From: Roseivivax halodurans JCM 10272
GTDB lineage: Bacteria; Pseudomonadota; Alphaproteobacteria; Rhodobacterales; Rhodobacteraceae
Direction of reading: 5' to 3'
DNA: 64,000 nt
Assembly (NCBI RefSeq): GCF_000521785.1
Contig: NZ_JALZ01000004.1
Coordinates: 1 to 64,000 of the forward strand
Below are positions 27,944 through 35,592 of this stretch, piece after piece. Below the pieces are notes generated by a model. It was not told the origin of the DNA. It searched no databases and saw only the letters and a list, made by a program, of their open reading frames with translations. Numbering within the stretch: position 1 is the first letter of the stretch; each line of letters opens with the position of its first letter. The translations under genes were made by a program, and so were the position numbers.

Positions 27944-28446
27944 CCGCCGGCCGGCCCGAGACGGGCCGGCAGCTTGAAGACGAGGCGCTCCTGCTTCGTC
28001 GCCTGCCGGAGAAAGACATGCAGACATACAACGAGATGCCGCTCGAAGAGCTCTTCGCGCGTGCCCTCGCTTCCGCACGTAACCTTGCCAGGGACTTTCC
28101 ATGCAACGACGTGTCCGTAGACGCGCATGAAGCGAGTTCTATGCGCAGAACGCTCGAGGGCCTGTCGCACCACGCCGGCCTGACGGCGTCGGACGACGTT
28201 GATGCGGACTTGCTCATGTCCGTTCTCGCACGTGAGCTCGATCGCGAGACAACTGGCTGGAGCCGGATTTTCGACGGGTGGATCGATCCGGATATCGGTC
28301 AAATCGGGACAATCAAGAGTGTCCGCGTTCTGACAGAGCGCGGGCAGATGCTCGAGCGGCACGCGCGCGGGATCCAGGAATTCGCACATGTCCGATCCCT
28401 GTGCCGTGCCCGCCGTGACGCGGAAAAGCTCCTTCTCCGCGCCTGA
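27940..28446 (+). CDS. Hypothetical protein, coupled to the preceding gene
   Basis: A 168-residue acidic, helical protein of unknown family. The ATG at 27940 overlaps the previous stop. A second candidate start at 28019 (MQTYNEMPLEEL) has a clear GGAGA ribosome-binding site, and the stretch between the two contains a strong hairpin (27950-27970), so the shorter 142-residue form is quite possible. No motif suggests a function. Confidence 0.5.
   Translation: MTAGRPETGRQLEDEALLLRRLPEKDMQTYNEMPLEELFARALASARNLARDFPCNDVSVDAHEASSMRRTLEGLSHHAGLTASDDVDADLLMSVLARELDRETTGWSRIFDGWIDPDIGQIGTIKSVRVLTERGQMLERHARGIQEFAHVRSLCRARRDAEKLLLRA
27950..27970 (+). repeat. Perfect 9-bp stem-loop near a translation start
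   Basis: GCCGGCCCG and CGGGCCGGC enclose a 3-nt AGA loop. It lies between the two candidate starts (27940 and 28019) of the gene it overlaps and would be very stable in RNA. Confidence 0.55.
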
Positions 28447-28466
28447 TCGCGCCAAGCCGAGATATA

Positions 28467-28493
28467 CCGTCGGGCCGTCTTCCGGGCCGACGG
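28467..28493 (+). repeat. Stem-loop between two small genes
   Basis: CCGTCGGGCC and GGGCCGACGG form a 10-bp stem with one central mismatch around a 7-nt loop. It is 21 bp after one stop and 29 bp before the next start. No T-run follows, so a terminator role is doubtful. Confidence 0.5.
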
Positions 28494-28522
28494 AAAGCCG
28501 GTCAAGACTACAGGACGTTCAA

Positions 28523-28873
28523 ATGACACGTTTGCTTTTCGACCGCGGCCAGATCGAGAAGGATCTGCAGACAATTTGGGCCTGGTGCGCTCACCGCTTT
28601 CCGCAGGAATTACCATTCGAAGCGAGTGGCATCGCGTTTCATCGCAGCGATGGCAAGATCGTTCTCGAACCGCTCTTTCGTGGGCCACGACACGGCCCTG
28701 ATCGCACCGCCATGATTGATGAAGCGGATCGGCTCGCGGAAGCGCTTGGCTATCATCCGCTCGACGACATCTACTTTCACCGAAGGAACTGGCTCTTGCT
28801 GTGTCCTCGCCGCCCGACCGCCCACGAGCGCCTCAACGCGATATCTCGCGTTTTGAGTTTGAACCCGTGGTGA
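28523..28873 (+). CDS. Hypothetical protein
   Basis: A 116-residue soluble protein of unknown family. It has many aromatic residues (IWAWCAHRFP, IYFHRRNWLLLCP) and looks like a compact folded domain. ATG at 28523 follows ACAGGA; the frame stays open upstream to 28388 without a good start. It is the last of three small genes that share orientation and spacing in this accessory block. Confidence 0.55.
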   Translation: MTRLLFDRGQIEKDLQTIWAWCAHRFPQELPFEASGIAFHRSDGKIVLEPLFRGPRHGPDRTAMIDEADRLAEALGYHPLDDIYFHRRNWLLLCPRRPTAHERLNAISRVLSLNPW

Positions 28874-29007
28874 GGCGTACCCGTCGGAGTCGCGGACAGA
28901 TTTCTCCCAGGCCGTGACCTTCGTTTTGATCTGTTCCGCCAGAAATCGGTTCGCCTGAAGACGGCTGTCGAGTCGAAGCGGACTGCACCGATACTTGGTC
29001 AATCATT

Positions 29008-29027
29008 ACCGGACCTTCCGGGCCGGT
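29008..29027. repeat. Short stem-loop between convergent genes
   Basis: ACCGG and CC on the left pair with GG and CCGGT on the right, with one mismatched base per arm and a TTCC loop. It lies between the rightward small gene (28873) and the leftward TerB-like gene (29158) and could end transcription from either side, though the T-run is short. Confidence 0.4.
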
Positions 29028-29157
29028 TTCAGTAGTGTCGCGAAGGCACTCGCCGAAGAGTTTTCGTGCGTCGAGTCGTCATGAGCCTCCAGCGTAATGC
29101 GGCTCTGGTGCAGGCCGATCCCGAATGCCAAGAGGTCCGGTGCCCCGGGGGGAAGAG

Positions 29158-30078
29158 TCATGTATGGTCGTCGTCGGACGGCTCGTTGGAGGACGACAAC
29201 GTGCGTGCGCCCATTGAGCGCGAGAAGCGGGTCCGCGCCGCTCCCAGGCTGTGTCCGACGCCTTGGCCCGCGGCCTTCGCCGCTCCCGAGAGGGACGACC
29301 GGGCCGATCGGATACTGCGCCGCAGGGAGGGAGACGTCTCCTTGCGCAGGATGATGTCTATGCGTTCCAGGGCCATCTCCTCCCGTTCGTCGATGTGACC
29401 ATCGACGGCCACGAGTTCACCGAGGTGAGAAAGTATTTCGGTACGGATTGTGGCGGCATTGCAGTCCGGGTTGTTTCGCAATTGCGTCCCGAGCGCGGTG
29501 GCTGCCTCCTTCAGGCTGACCTTGTCGTGGTTCCTGGCGATCGTGTCGATCGCCGCGTGCGCGTAATCCGCGGCTATTCCCCATTCCTCCACGAAGTTGG
29601 TGACGATCAGCTCGCGCTCCTGGGCGTCAATCCTGCCATCGACGGCGGCGACCTTGACCGAAAGCGTTCCCATCATGTCGACGAGAGTCGCGCCGAGAAA
29701 GTCGATGGGCGTATTGATGAATTCCGGTATCTTCCTGACCCTGGATGCTCCGTATCGGCCGGCAAGGCGCATCACGCCCCAATAGGCGCCTGCCGAGCCC
29801 ACGCCGGCCGCGATCACCCAGCCGATGGGGGTCGCGGCGCCGACGCCGATCAGGGCGAGGATTTTCGAGCCGGCGAAAAAACTTGAGGCCACGGTGTTCG
29901 ACGCCGCAACGCCGGCCCCGGTCGCGGCGACACCGCCCACGTCCCAGAGCTCCTGGAGCACGCGCGCGGACCGGATCGATCGGTAGGCATCCTCTCCGAT
30001 GTCGAGTTTCAGCCGGAAGCGGAGATCGTCCGCGACGACCTCGTCGATGCCCGCGAACTCCTTCATGGCGCCGCTCAT
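29158..30078 (-). CDS. TerB-like domain membrane-associated protein
   Basis: A 306-residue protein. Two hydrophobic glycine/alanine-rich stretches near residues 50-105 (VGGVAATGAGVAASN; LALIGVGAATPIGWVIAAG) look membrane-active. After them, VKVAAVDGRIDAQERELI and a second LGELVAVDGHIDEREEMAL match the acidic D-G-x-I-D-x-x-E pattern of TerB/tellurite-resistance-type domains. The tail is serine/arginine-rich and probably disordered. The gene overlaps its upstream partner (30075) by 4 bp. TerB-type domains occur in stress and defence islands; a specific role here is unknown. Confidence 0.6.
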   Translation of the reverse strand: MSGAMKEFAGIDEVVADDLRFRLKLDIGEDAYRSIRSARVLQELWDVGGVAATGAGVAASNTVASSFFAGSKILALIGVGAATPIGWVIAAGVGSAGAYWGVMRLAGRYGASRVRKIPEFINTPIDFLGATLVDMMGTLSVKVAAVDGRIDAQERELIVTNFVEEWGIAADYAHAAIDTIARNHDKVSLKEAATALGTQLRNNPDCNAATIRTEILSHLGELVAVDGHIDEREEMALERIDIILRKETSPSLRRSIRSARSSLSGAAKAAGQGVGHSLGAARTRFSRSMGARTLSSSNEPSDDDHT

Positions 30079-30512
30079 GCGGTCGCCTCGGCGATCCGGC
30101 GTTCGAGGGCATCGACGAAACCGCGCACCTGCACGCCCAGGTCTCCGGCGGCCATGTCATGCACCGCACCGACGCCAAGGCCCAAGGCCAGAAGCAGCGG
30201 CCCGGCGATGGTGCCGAGGAGCGGACCGATGAACGGGATGGAGGCGATGAGCATGGCCATGACCACGGCGACCACCACCGCAAAGATCGTATGCGGGAAC
30301 GCCCGCGTCAGAGCGAGTCCGAGGTCGAGTATCATCCGGCCGATAGCAAGCAAACGGTTGCCGACCGTTACCGTGATCCGGGCCAGATCGGCCAGCAACG
30401 CCTTTACGTCCGCCGATGCGTCGAGCCGTGCTATGCGGCGGGAGAGGGCGCGCGCGGTCGACGGGGGCGACGACGCAAAGGACGAAGTATCCAAGAATGA
30501 TTTCGGGGTCAT
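30075..30512 (-). CDS. Small integral membrane protein, partner of the TerB-like protein
   Basis: A 145-residue protein with two adjacent membrane segments near residues 73-115 (HTIFAVVVAVVMAMLIASIPF; PLLGTIAGPLLLALGLGVGAV) between soluble ends. It is translated just ahead of the TerB-like gene with an ATGA overlap, so the two products probably act together at the membrane. I do not recognise the family. No strong ribosome-binding site is seen. Confidence 0.55.
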   Translation of the reverse strand: MTPKSFLDTSSFASSPPSTARALSRRIARLDASADVKALLADLARITVTVGNRLLAIGRMILDLGLALTRAFPHTIFAVVVAVVMAMLIASIPFIGPLLGTIAGPLLLALGLGVGAVHDMAAGDLGVQVRGFVDALERRIAEATA

Positions 30513-30722
30513 GATTCAATCTGTACGCTGTCGCGCAACCTTGCCTGATGCGGTCCCGCGGGAGCAACACTGGATATTTGCGCGCCGACATGGATCACAT
30601 CATGCCAATATTGCCCAAATATCGGCTTTTTGGAATGGGGCTGGGGCGAATGCATGGATCCCGCAGGTCGCCATTCCCCTGATTGAGCCATCCCGACGGT
30701 GCTGACGGCGGACAAAGGTACA

Positions 30723-33029
30723 TTATCCGACGACTTGCAGCCGCGGTTTCGAATTCTCTTCGCGATCCTCCGGGAAGGGACGCCGGATCATGCTGATATC
30801 GACGACAACGGATTCCATACGCTTGGCGAGTTTCTCGATCCCGAGATTTTGCCCGTAGGAGCGGTCGCCCTCGTCGACATAGGTGTGCCCCATGAGACGG
30901 CAGCGGATGGCGTCGGACTTGTCGTCCCCCAGGAGGTCGTGGTGGAACGTGGTCCGCAACGCGTGGAAATCGAGACCCGGCCAGTAACACTCGTTGGTCC
31001 GACGATAATACCCGAAGGTCTTTGAGAAGTTCGCCGAAAAGGTGTCTTTCTGCTTACCGCGATTGAGGAACGGGAACAGGCGGATGTGCCCCTGTTTCCT
31101 GCGCTGCGCGACCAGTTTCAGAAGGCCAAGTTTGATCAGCTGCGGATGGACCGGCAGGGTCCGGGCGCTGCTGAGCGTCTTCACGCCGTTGACGATGGTG
31201 TGCCGGATGCGCAGGTACGGAATACCCTTGTCGGAACCGAAGTCGTCGGGGCCCAGCTGGAGGATCTCCTCCATGCGCATGCCCTGATGCCGCGCGATGA
31301 GAGGTGCCCAGAAGAGGGGCTCGCCGATATCCTCGAGCGGTTCCTGGAAAATGCGGGACCCCCAAAGGTCGTAGATCCGATCATCCCACGCTTCCCGCTT
31401 ACGCTGACCCTCCGCGCTCTTCAGGGCCTTCTCCTCATCTTTGGTCCAGGTACAGATGCTGAACGGGTTCTGATCGATCAACTGCATGTCCATCAGCATT
31501 TCGCCGACAGCGCGCATGACGCGTCCATGTTTCAGATACGTGGCCACAGAAATCCTCGCCCCATGTCCGGCCAGACGCATCTTGTCGATCTCCTCCGAAC
31601 TCGCGCCGCCCGTCTTTGCGGTCTCGATGTTCCGATCGAGCTGGGCCTGCTTCGCGTCCGCCTTCTCGATCAGTTCGGTCAGGGTGTATTTGGCACGGTC
31701 TGTCTCGGACTTGCTGTGATTGGCCGGGACGCGCCAGAAGCGCTCGAGAGCGTCGTTGACTTCGTCGACCGGAATTTCGTCGACCGGTTCGTCGCCGAGA
31801 GCCGCCGGCCAGTAATCGAGCGCCAGCCGATACTTGCCCCTGTGATCCTCGCAGAGACGCTCCGCGACAGACGCGGCCTTCAGCTTCTCCGGGATACCCT
31901 GGCGTTTCTGGTGTTTATGGAACGGGGCCCTGTAGCCCCAGCTCAGCAGCTCGAAATAGAGCTCGATCGCCTCGACCAGGGTGATCCCGCGTTGCTTGTC
32001 GAGCGCCGCACGAGATTTTTCCGACAGCAATTTCCGATCGATCAGGATACGAGGCGGGCGCGCCGCAACGCGGGCCTTCTGCCAGCTTGCTTCATCGTAG
32101 CCCTCGGGAAGATCGAACCCGGCCGGTACGATCGCTGGCGTGAGGACCGTCGAGTCGCGAAGAGACGACATGACCGCTGAGGGTTCATCTTGGATGGCCG
32201 CCTCCTGCTGCTGGTCCGGTTCAGGTGGAGTGTCCGGTGCCGGAGGCGCTTCTGGCACGGCCGCGCCGATGTCTGTTGCGAATGATGTCGGTGCATGTGC
32301 TGCAGTGTCCGGCAATGCCTTGGCGCCCGCGAAGGTGGCCGGTGCGACCGGCATCTCCGCCTGGCGGACCTGATCCGGGTTTGCGGCCGGCTCGACCGTG
32401 CTGACCGCGCGGCGGAACACCGGTGTCGGCTGCTGGTAGATCCCCTGCTGTCGGCGGGCGCGCTCCTGGCTGACGTCGAGCAGGACCTTCGTTGCCTCGT
32501 AGGCCAGCGCTGTCCAGTCTTGGTCGCCGTCGTCGAGCGTGATCCCGAGATGGGCGGCGACATGTTTCAGCGGCCGTCGCGCGACCTCGCGGTCCCCGAG
32601 CCAGAGCGCGTGGCGCAGGGTCGACTGCAGGGCCTCTTCACGCCGGAGATCCGAAACGGCCGCCTCCGGGCTTCGGGGCGCGGCCACGGCGCGCGTCCGC
32701 TCGAAGGCCTCGATCTCGAACCGAGCGAGGCTTTCCAGCATCCTGACCTGAATTTCGGGCGCGATCGCCATCATCGTCTCCGCGTCTGCGGCGAAGACCA
32801 GGTCGCTCAGCTCGGTGAGGCGGCGGGCCAGGATCTTCGCGTCGCGAAGGACATGGATGCGAAGCGAGAAGCACAAAAAATTTTTCTGGGGCGGCGCCGC
32901 GTTTTCTTTCCCCCGGAGGACGGGCGACGGCTCACCCCGGTCCCGTAGGGACCGGGCCAGGCGCCTGCGCCAGTAGTATCCGGCGCGGCGGGTCTCGAGG
33001 TGGGGCGGCAAGCTCCGATTCCGGGGCAT
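30723..33029 (-). CDS. Site-specific integrase (tyrosine recombinase) of the tRNA-Asn island
   Basis: A 768-residue recombinase. The C-terminal catalytic part holds RHQGMRMEEILQL (first arginine), DFHALRTTFHHDLL (H-x-L-R), LMGHTYVDEGDRSYG (GH and the tyrosine). The N-terminal 120 residues (GYYWRRRLARSL, FLCFSLRIHVLRDAKILARRL) are the module typical of long integrases in Rhodobacterales, followed by a proline/alanine-rich linker (about 215-310) and a core-binding region. AGGAGG lies 8 nt before the ATG at 33029. The gene starts about 120 bp from the 3' end of tRNA-Asn, the usual place for the integrase of a tRNA-targeted island. The open frame looks intact. Confidence 0.88.
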   Translation of the reverse strand: MPRNRSLPPHLETRRAGYYWRRRLARSLRDRGEPSPVLRGKENAAPPQKNFLCFSLRIHVLRDAKILARRLTELSDLVFAADAETMMAIAPEIQVRMLESLARFEIEAFERTRAVAAPRSPEAAVSDLRREEALQSTLRHALWLGDREVARRPLKHVAAHLGITLDDGDQDWTALAYEATKVLLDVSQERARRQQGIYQQPTPVFRRAVSTVEPAANPDQVRQAEMPVAPATFAGAKALPDTAAHAPTSFATDIGAAVPEAPPAPDTPPEPDQQQEAAIQDEPSAVMSSLRDSTVLTPAIVPAGFDLPEGYDEASWQKARVAARPPRILIDRKLLSEKSRAALDKQRGITLVEAIELYFELLSWGYRAPFHKHQKRQGIPEKLKAASVAERLCEDHRGKYRLALDYWPAALGDEPVDEIPVDEVNDALERFWRVPANHSKSETDRAKYTLTELIEKADAKQAQLDRNIETAKTGGASSEEIDKMRLAGHGARISVATYLKHGRVMRAVGEMLMDMQLIDQNPFSICTWTKDEEKALKSAEGQRKREAWDDRIYDLWGSRIFQEPLEDIGEPLFWAPLIARHQGMRMEEILQLGPDDFGSDKGIPYLRIRHTIVNGVKTLSSARTLPVHPQLIKLGLLKLVAQRRKQGHIRLFPFLNRGKQKDTFSANFSKTFGYYRRTNECYWPGLDFHALRTTFHHDLLGDDKSDAIRCRLMGHTYVDEGDRSYGQNLGIEKLAKRMESVVVDISMIRRPFPEDREENSKPRLQVVG

Positions 33030-33042
33030 GGGCCATGCCTCC

Positions 33043-33084
33043 TGTGCACACGTTGTGCACCGCCGTGTGCACCTGGATGTGCAC
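33043..33084. repeat. Four phased TGTGCAC repeats upstream of the integrase
   Basis: GTGCAC, itself a palindrome, occurs at 33044, 33055, 33067 and 33079, each preceded by T; three are followed by C. The start-to-start spacings of 11, 12 and 12 bp put the four on about the same face of the helix. They lie between the integrase start and the tRNA-Asn end, where arm-type integrase sites or operators are expected. Confidence 0.7.
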
Positions 33085-33148
33085 CTCGTCGTCGAGCTCC
33101 GAGTCCGGGCCTCGAAAATCCAATGATTTCAGGGGGTAGCTGGTGATT

Positions 33149-33223
33149 TGGCTCCGGCGGTAGGGATCGAACCTACGACCAATTGATTAACAGTCAACTG
33201 CTCTACCGCTGAGCTACGCCGGA
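33149..33223 (-). tRNA. tRNA-Asn (GTT)
   Basis: The minus strand folds into a full cloverleaf: acceptor TCCGGCG/CGCCGGA, D-arm GCTC/GAGC, anticodon loop CTGTTAA with anticodon GTT, T-arm GTAGG-TTCGATC-CCTAC, and an encoded CCA at 33149-33151. The 3' end faces the integrase gene, so the island was probably inserted here and its right attachment site overlaps this end. The gene itself is complete. Confidence 0.95.
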
Positions 33224-33302
33224 ACACGGGGCGGTGTATAACCAGCGTGGCCGGCAGCGTCCAGAGGGGGTGGGCCGGAAAATGAAGAAAATGGCGCTCC
33301 CG

Positions 33303-34214
33303 TCAGGTCAAGCCGAATTCGGAGGCGGCGGAGAGCGCTCCGGCTGGCGCGACCAGTGCTCTCGACGACAGATCGACGAGATGGGCGAGGACGTTCCGTT
33401 CGGCGGCGGGCAGAAGATGACGGGGCGTCTCGGTGTAGAGTCTGGCGGCGAGGAGCGCGGGGGTTGCAGGGCCGTCGGCAAGCGCGGCGAGGATCGCGGT
33501 CTCGCGCGCGCGCCGGTGCGTCAGGAGCGCGGAGACCCTGGCGGCCGGAGCAGCGACCGGAGCGCCGTGCCCGGGGTAGAGCACCGACCATTCGGACCGA
33601 GAGATCCGGTCGAGCGACGCCATGAAATCGGTGAGGTCGCCGTCGGGCGGTGAAACGAGAGAACTCGCCCAGCCCATCACGAGATCGCCCGTGAAGAGGA
33701 TGTCATCCCAGGCGAAGCTCAGGTGGTTCCCGAAATGTCCGGGCGTATGCAGCGCACGAAGGCTCCAGCCCTCGCCGGTGACGACGTCGCCGTCCGCAAG
33801 GGTCTCGTCCGGCCGGAAAGTCCGATCGACCCCCTCGCCACCGCCGAGCTCGCCCGAGGAGGCCAGATGCCGCATAGCCGCGCTGCGACCGGCCTCGGGA
33901 CCGCCATAGGCCAGGACGGGCGCACCCGTCGCCTCGCCAAGCGGTCGGGCGAGGGGGGAATGGTCGAGATGGGCGTGGGTCACGAGGATCGCCGTCACCC
34001 TGCCTGCTCCCACCGCCGAGAGGATCGCTGCGAGATGGGTCATATCGGACGGTCCGGGATCGATCACCGCGACATCGCGCGTGCCGACGAGGTAAGTGTT
34101 CGTCCCGCGAAAGGTCATCGGCGAGGGATTCGGCGCGAGCACGCGGCGGAGGCCCGGTCCGAGAGGTTCGGGCCTGCCCGGAACGGGGCGGAAATTTGGA
34201 TCGGGATCCTGCAT
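33303..34214 (-). CDS. MBL-fold metallo-hydrolase
   Basis: A 303-residue hydrolase of the metallo-beta-lactamase fold, LACTB2-like. The metal motif THAHLDHS (H-x-H-x-D-H) is near residue 85; HTPGHFGNHLSF, FTGDLVMG and YPGHGAP supply the later histidines and aspartate. APNPSPMTFRGTNTYLVG near the N terminus is typical of this group. The C-terminal region is a winged-helix-like domain found in LACTB2 relatives. The start at 34214 is chosen over 34238 because the protein then begins as relatives do. Its substrate is not clear from sequence. It is divergent from the kinase gene at 34299. Confidence 0.8.
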   Translation of the reverse strand: MQDPDPNFRPVPGRPEPLGPGLRRVLAPNPSPMTFRGTNTYLVGTRDVAVIDPGPSDMTHLAAILSAVGAGRVTAILVTHAHLDHSPLARPLGEATGAPVLAYGGPEAGRSAAMRHLASSGELGGGEGVDRTFRPDETLADGDVVTGEGWSLRALHTPGHFGNHLSFAWDDILFTGDLVMGWASSLVSPPDGDLTDFMASLDRISRSEWSVLYPGHGAPVAAPAARVSALLTHRRARETAILAALADGPATPALLAARLYTETPRHLLPAAERNVLAHLVDLSSRALVAPAGALSAASEFGLT

Positions 34215-34298
34215 ACGAGGCACCTGTCGTCTGGGCATGTCGGGCAGCGCGGCACGATCCGGCTTTTCCCGGCGCCCGCTCCGGCCTAGGACTAACCC

Positions 34299-35585
34299 AT
34301 GTCGTTTCGGTGGCTCAAAGACTATGTTCCGCGCGGCCTCAATGCCCGCGCCCTGCTGATCCTGATCCTGCCGGTGGTGACGGTGCAGCTGGTGGTCTCA
34401 GTCGTGTTCATCCAGCGCCATTTCGAGGGCGTCACCGTGCAGCTGACGGATCAGCTGGCGCGCCAGGTGAACGCGATCCTGTCGGTCGAGGAGCCATGGC
34501 TTCCCGCGATGCTCGATCTCCGGGTCGAGGAGATGACGGAAGCCGACATGCCGCCCGCCGACACGCGGCGCTGGTACGATTTTTCCGGACGGGTGGTGAT
34601 GCGCGAATTGCGCAACGACGTCGCTGGGCTCGAGCGGATCGTGCTGCCCAATGACCAGGAGGCGCAGCTCTATGTGCGCCGGGGCGATCTGGTCTATGCC
34701 TTCATGTTCGATCGCGACCGGGTGTCGGCCTCGAACCCGCATCAGCTTCTGGTGAACATGGTGGTGTTCGGCGGTCTGATGACCGCGATCGCCTACCTCT
34801 ACCTGCGCAACCAGCTGCGCCCGATCACGCGGCTCGCGCGCGCCGCCGAGGCGTTCGGACGGGGGCGGCACATGCCCTATGCGCCTGCCGGCGCCGTCGA
34901 GGTGCGCGCGGCGGGCAACGCCTTTCTCGACATGCGTGCGCGGATCGAACGGCAGATCGAGCAGCGCACGCTGATGCTGTCGGGGGTGAGCCACGATCTG
35001 CGCACGCCGCTCACCCGGCTGCGACTGGGGCTTTCGATGATCGACGAGGACGAGGCGGAACCGCTCCTGCGGGACGTGGACGACATGCAGGCGCTGGTCG
35101 ACGCCTTCCTCGACTTCGCGCGCGACAATGCCGAGAGCGGCGAGGCGGAACCGACCGATCCCGCGAGCCTCGTGCGGTCGGTGGTGGCCGACGCCGTGCG
35201 GTCCGGCCGCGACGTGCGCCTCTCGGGGATCGACGGGGAGGGACGTGTCGCGTTGCGTCCGGTGGCGATCCGGCGCGCCGTCGAGAACCTCGTGAGCAAT
35301 GCGGTCCGCTACGGCACGCGCTGCGAGGTCGGGGTGCGGCTTACCGAGAAATCCCTGCGGATCCGGATCGAAGACGACGGGCCGGGCATCTCTCCCGACA
35401 GGCGCGAGGATGCGATGCGCCCCTTCGTGCGGCTCGACCCGTCGCGCAATCAGGACCGGGGGACCGGCGTAGGGCTCGGTCTTGCCATTGCGGCCGACAT
35501 TGCGCGGGCCCATGGCGGAGTGCTGAGGCTGGGCACGAGCGAGACGCTCGGGGGGCTTAGGGCAGACATCGTGATCGCGCGCTGA
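34299..35585 (+). CDS. Sensor histidine kinase, EnvZ-like
   Basis: A 428-residue membrane kinase. A first membrane segment lies near residues 16-36 (ALLILILPVVTVQLVVSVVF) and a second near 147-165 (LVNMVVFGGLMTAIAYLYL), bracketing a periplasmic sensor. A HAMP linker follows, then the phosphoacceptor VSHDLRTPLTRLRL with H232, the N box NAVRYGTRCEV, and DDGPGISP and GTGVGLGLAIA of the ATPase domain. It resembles EnvZ-type osmolarity sensors. No OmpR-like partner is next to it in this window. The signal it senses is not shown by sequence. Confidence 0.8.
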   Translation: MSFRWLKDYVPRGLNARALLILILPVVTVQLVVSVVFIQRHFEGVTVQLTDQLARQVNAILSVEEPWLPAMLDLRVEEMTEADMPPADTRRWYDFSGRVVMRELRNDVAGLERIVLPNDQEAQLYVRRGDLVYAFMFDRDRVSASNPHQLLVNMVVFGGLMTAIAYLYLRNQLRPITRLARAAEAFGRGRHMPYAPAGAVEVRAAGNAFLDMRARIERQIEQRTLMLSGVSHDLRTPLTRLRLGLSMIDEDEAEPLLRDVDDMQALVDAFLDFARDNAESGEAEPTDPASLVRSVVADAVRSGRDVRLSGIDGEGRVALRPVAIRRAVENLVSNAVRYGTRCEVGVRLTEKSLRIRIEDDGPGISPDRREDAMRPFVRLDPSRNQDRGTGVGLGLAIAADIARAHGGVLRLGTSETLGGLRADIVIAR

Positions 35586-35592
35586 ACGACGT

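Noticed and set aside
28610-29002. Minus-strand frame over the small gene at 28523
   Set aside because: It overlaps a better supported plus-strand gene; a faint resemblance of its start to transposase tails is too weak to call.
1-33148. Left attachment repeat matching the tRNA-Asn 3' end
   Set aside because: No second copy of the tRNA-Asn 3' sequence was noticed left of the integrase, so the left boundary is taken to lie outside the window.
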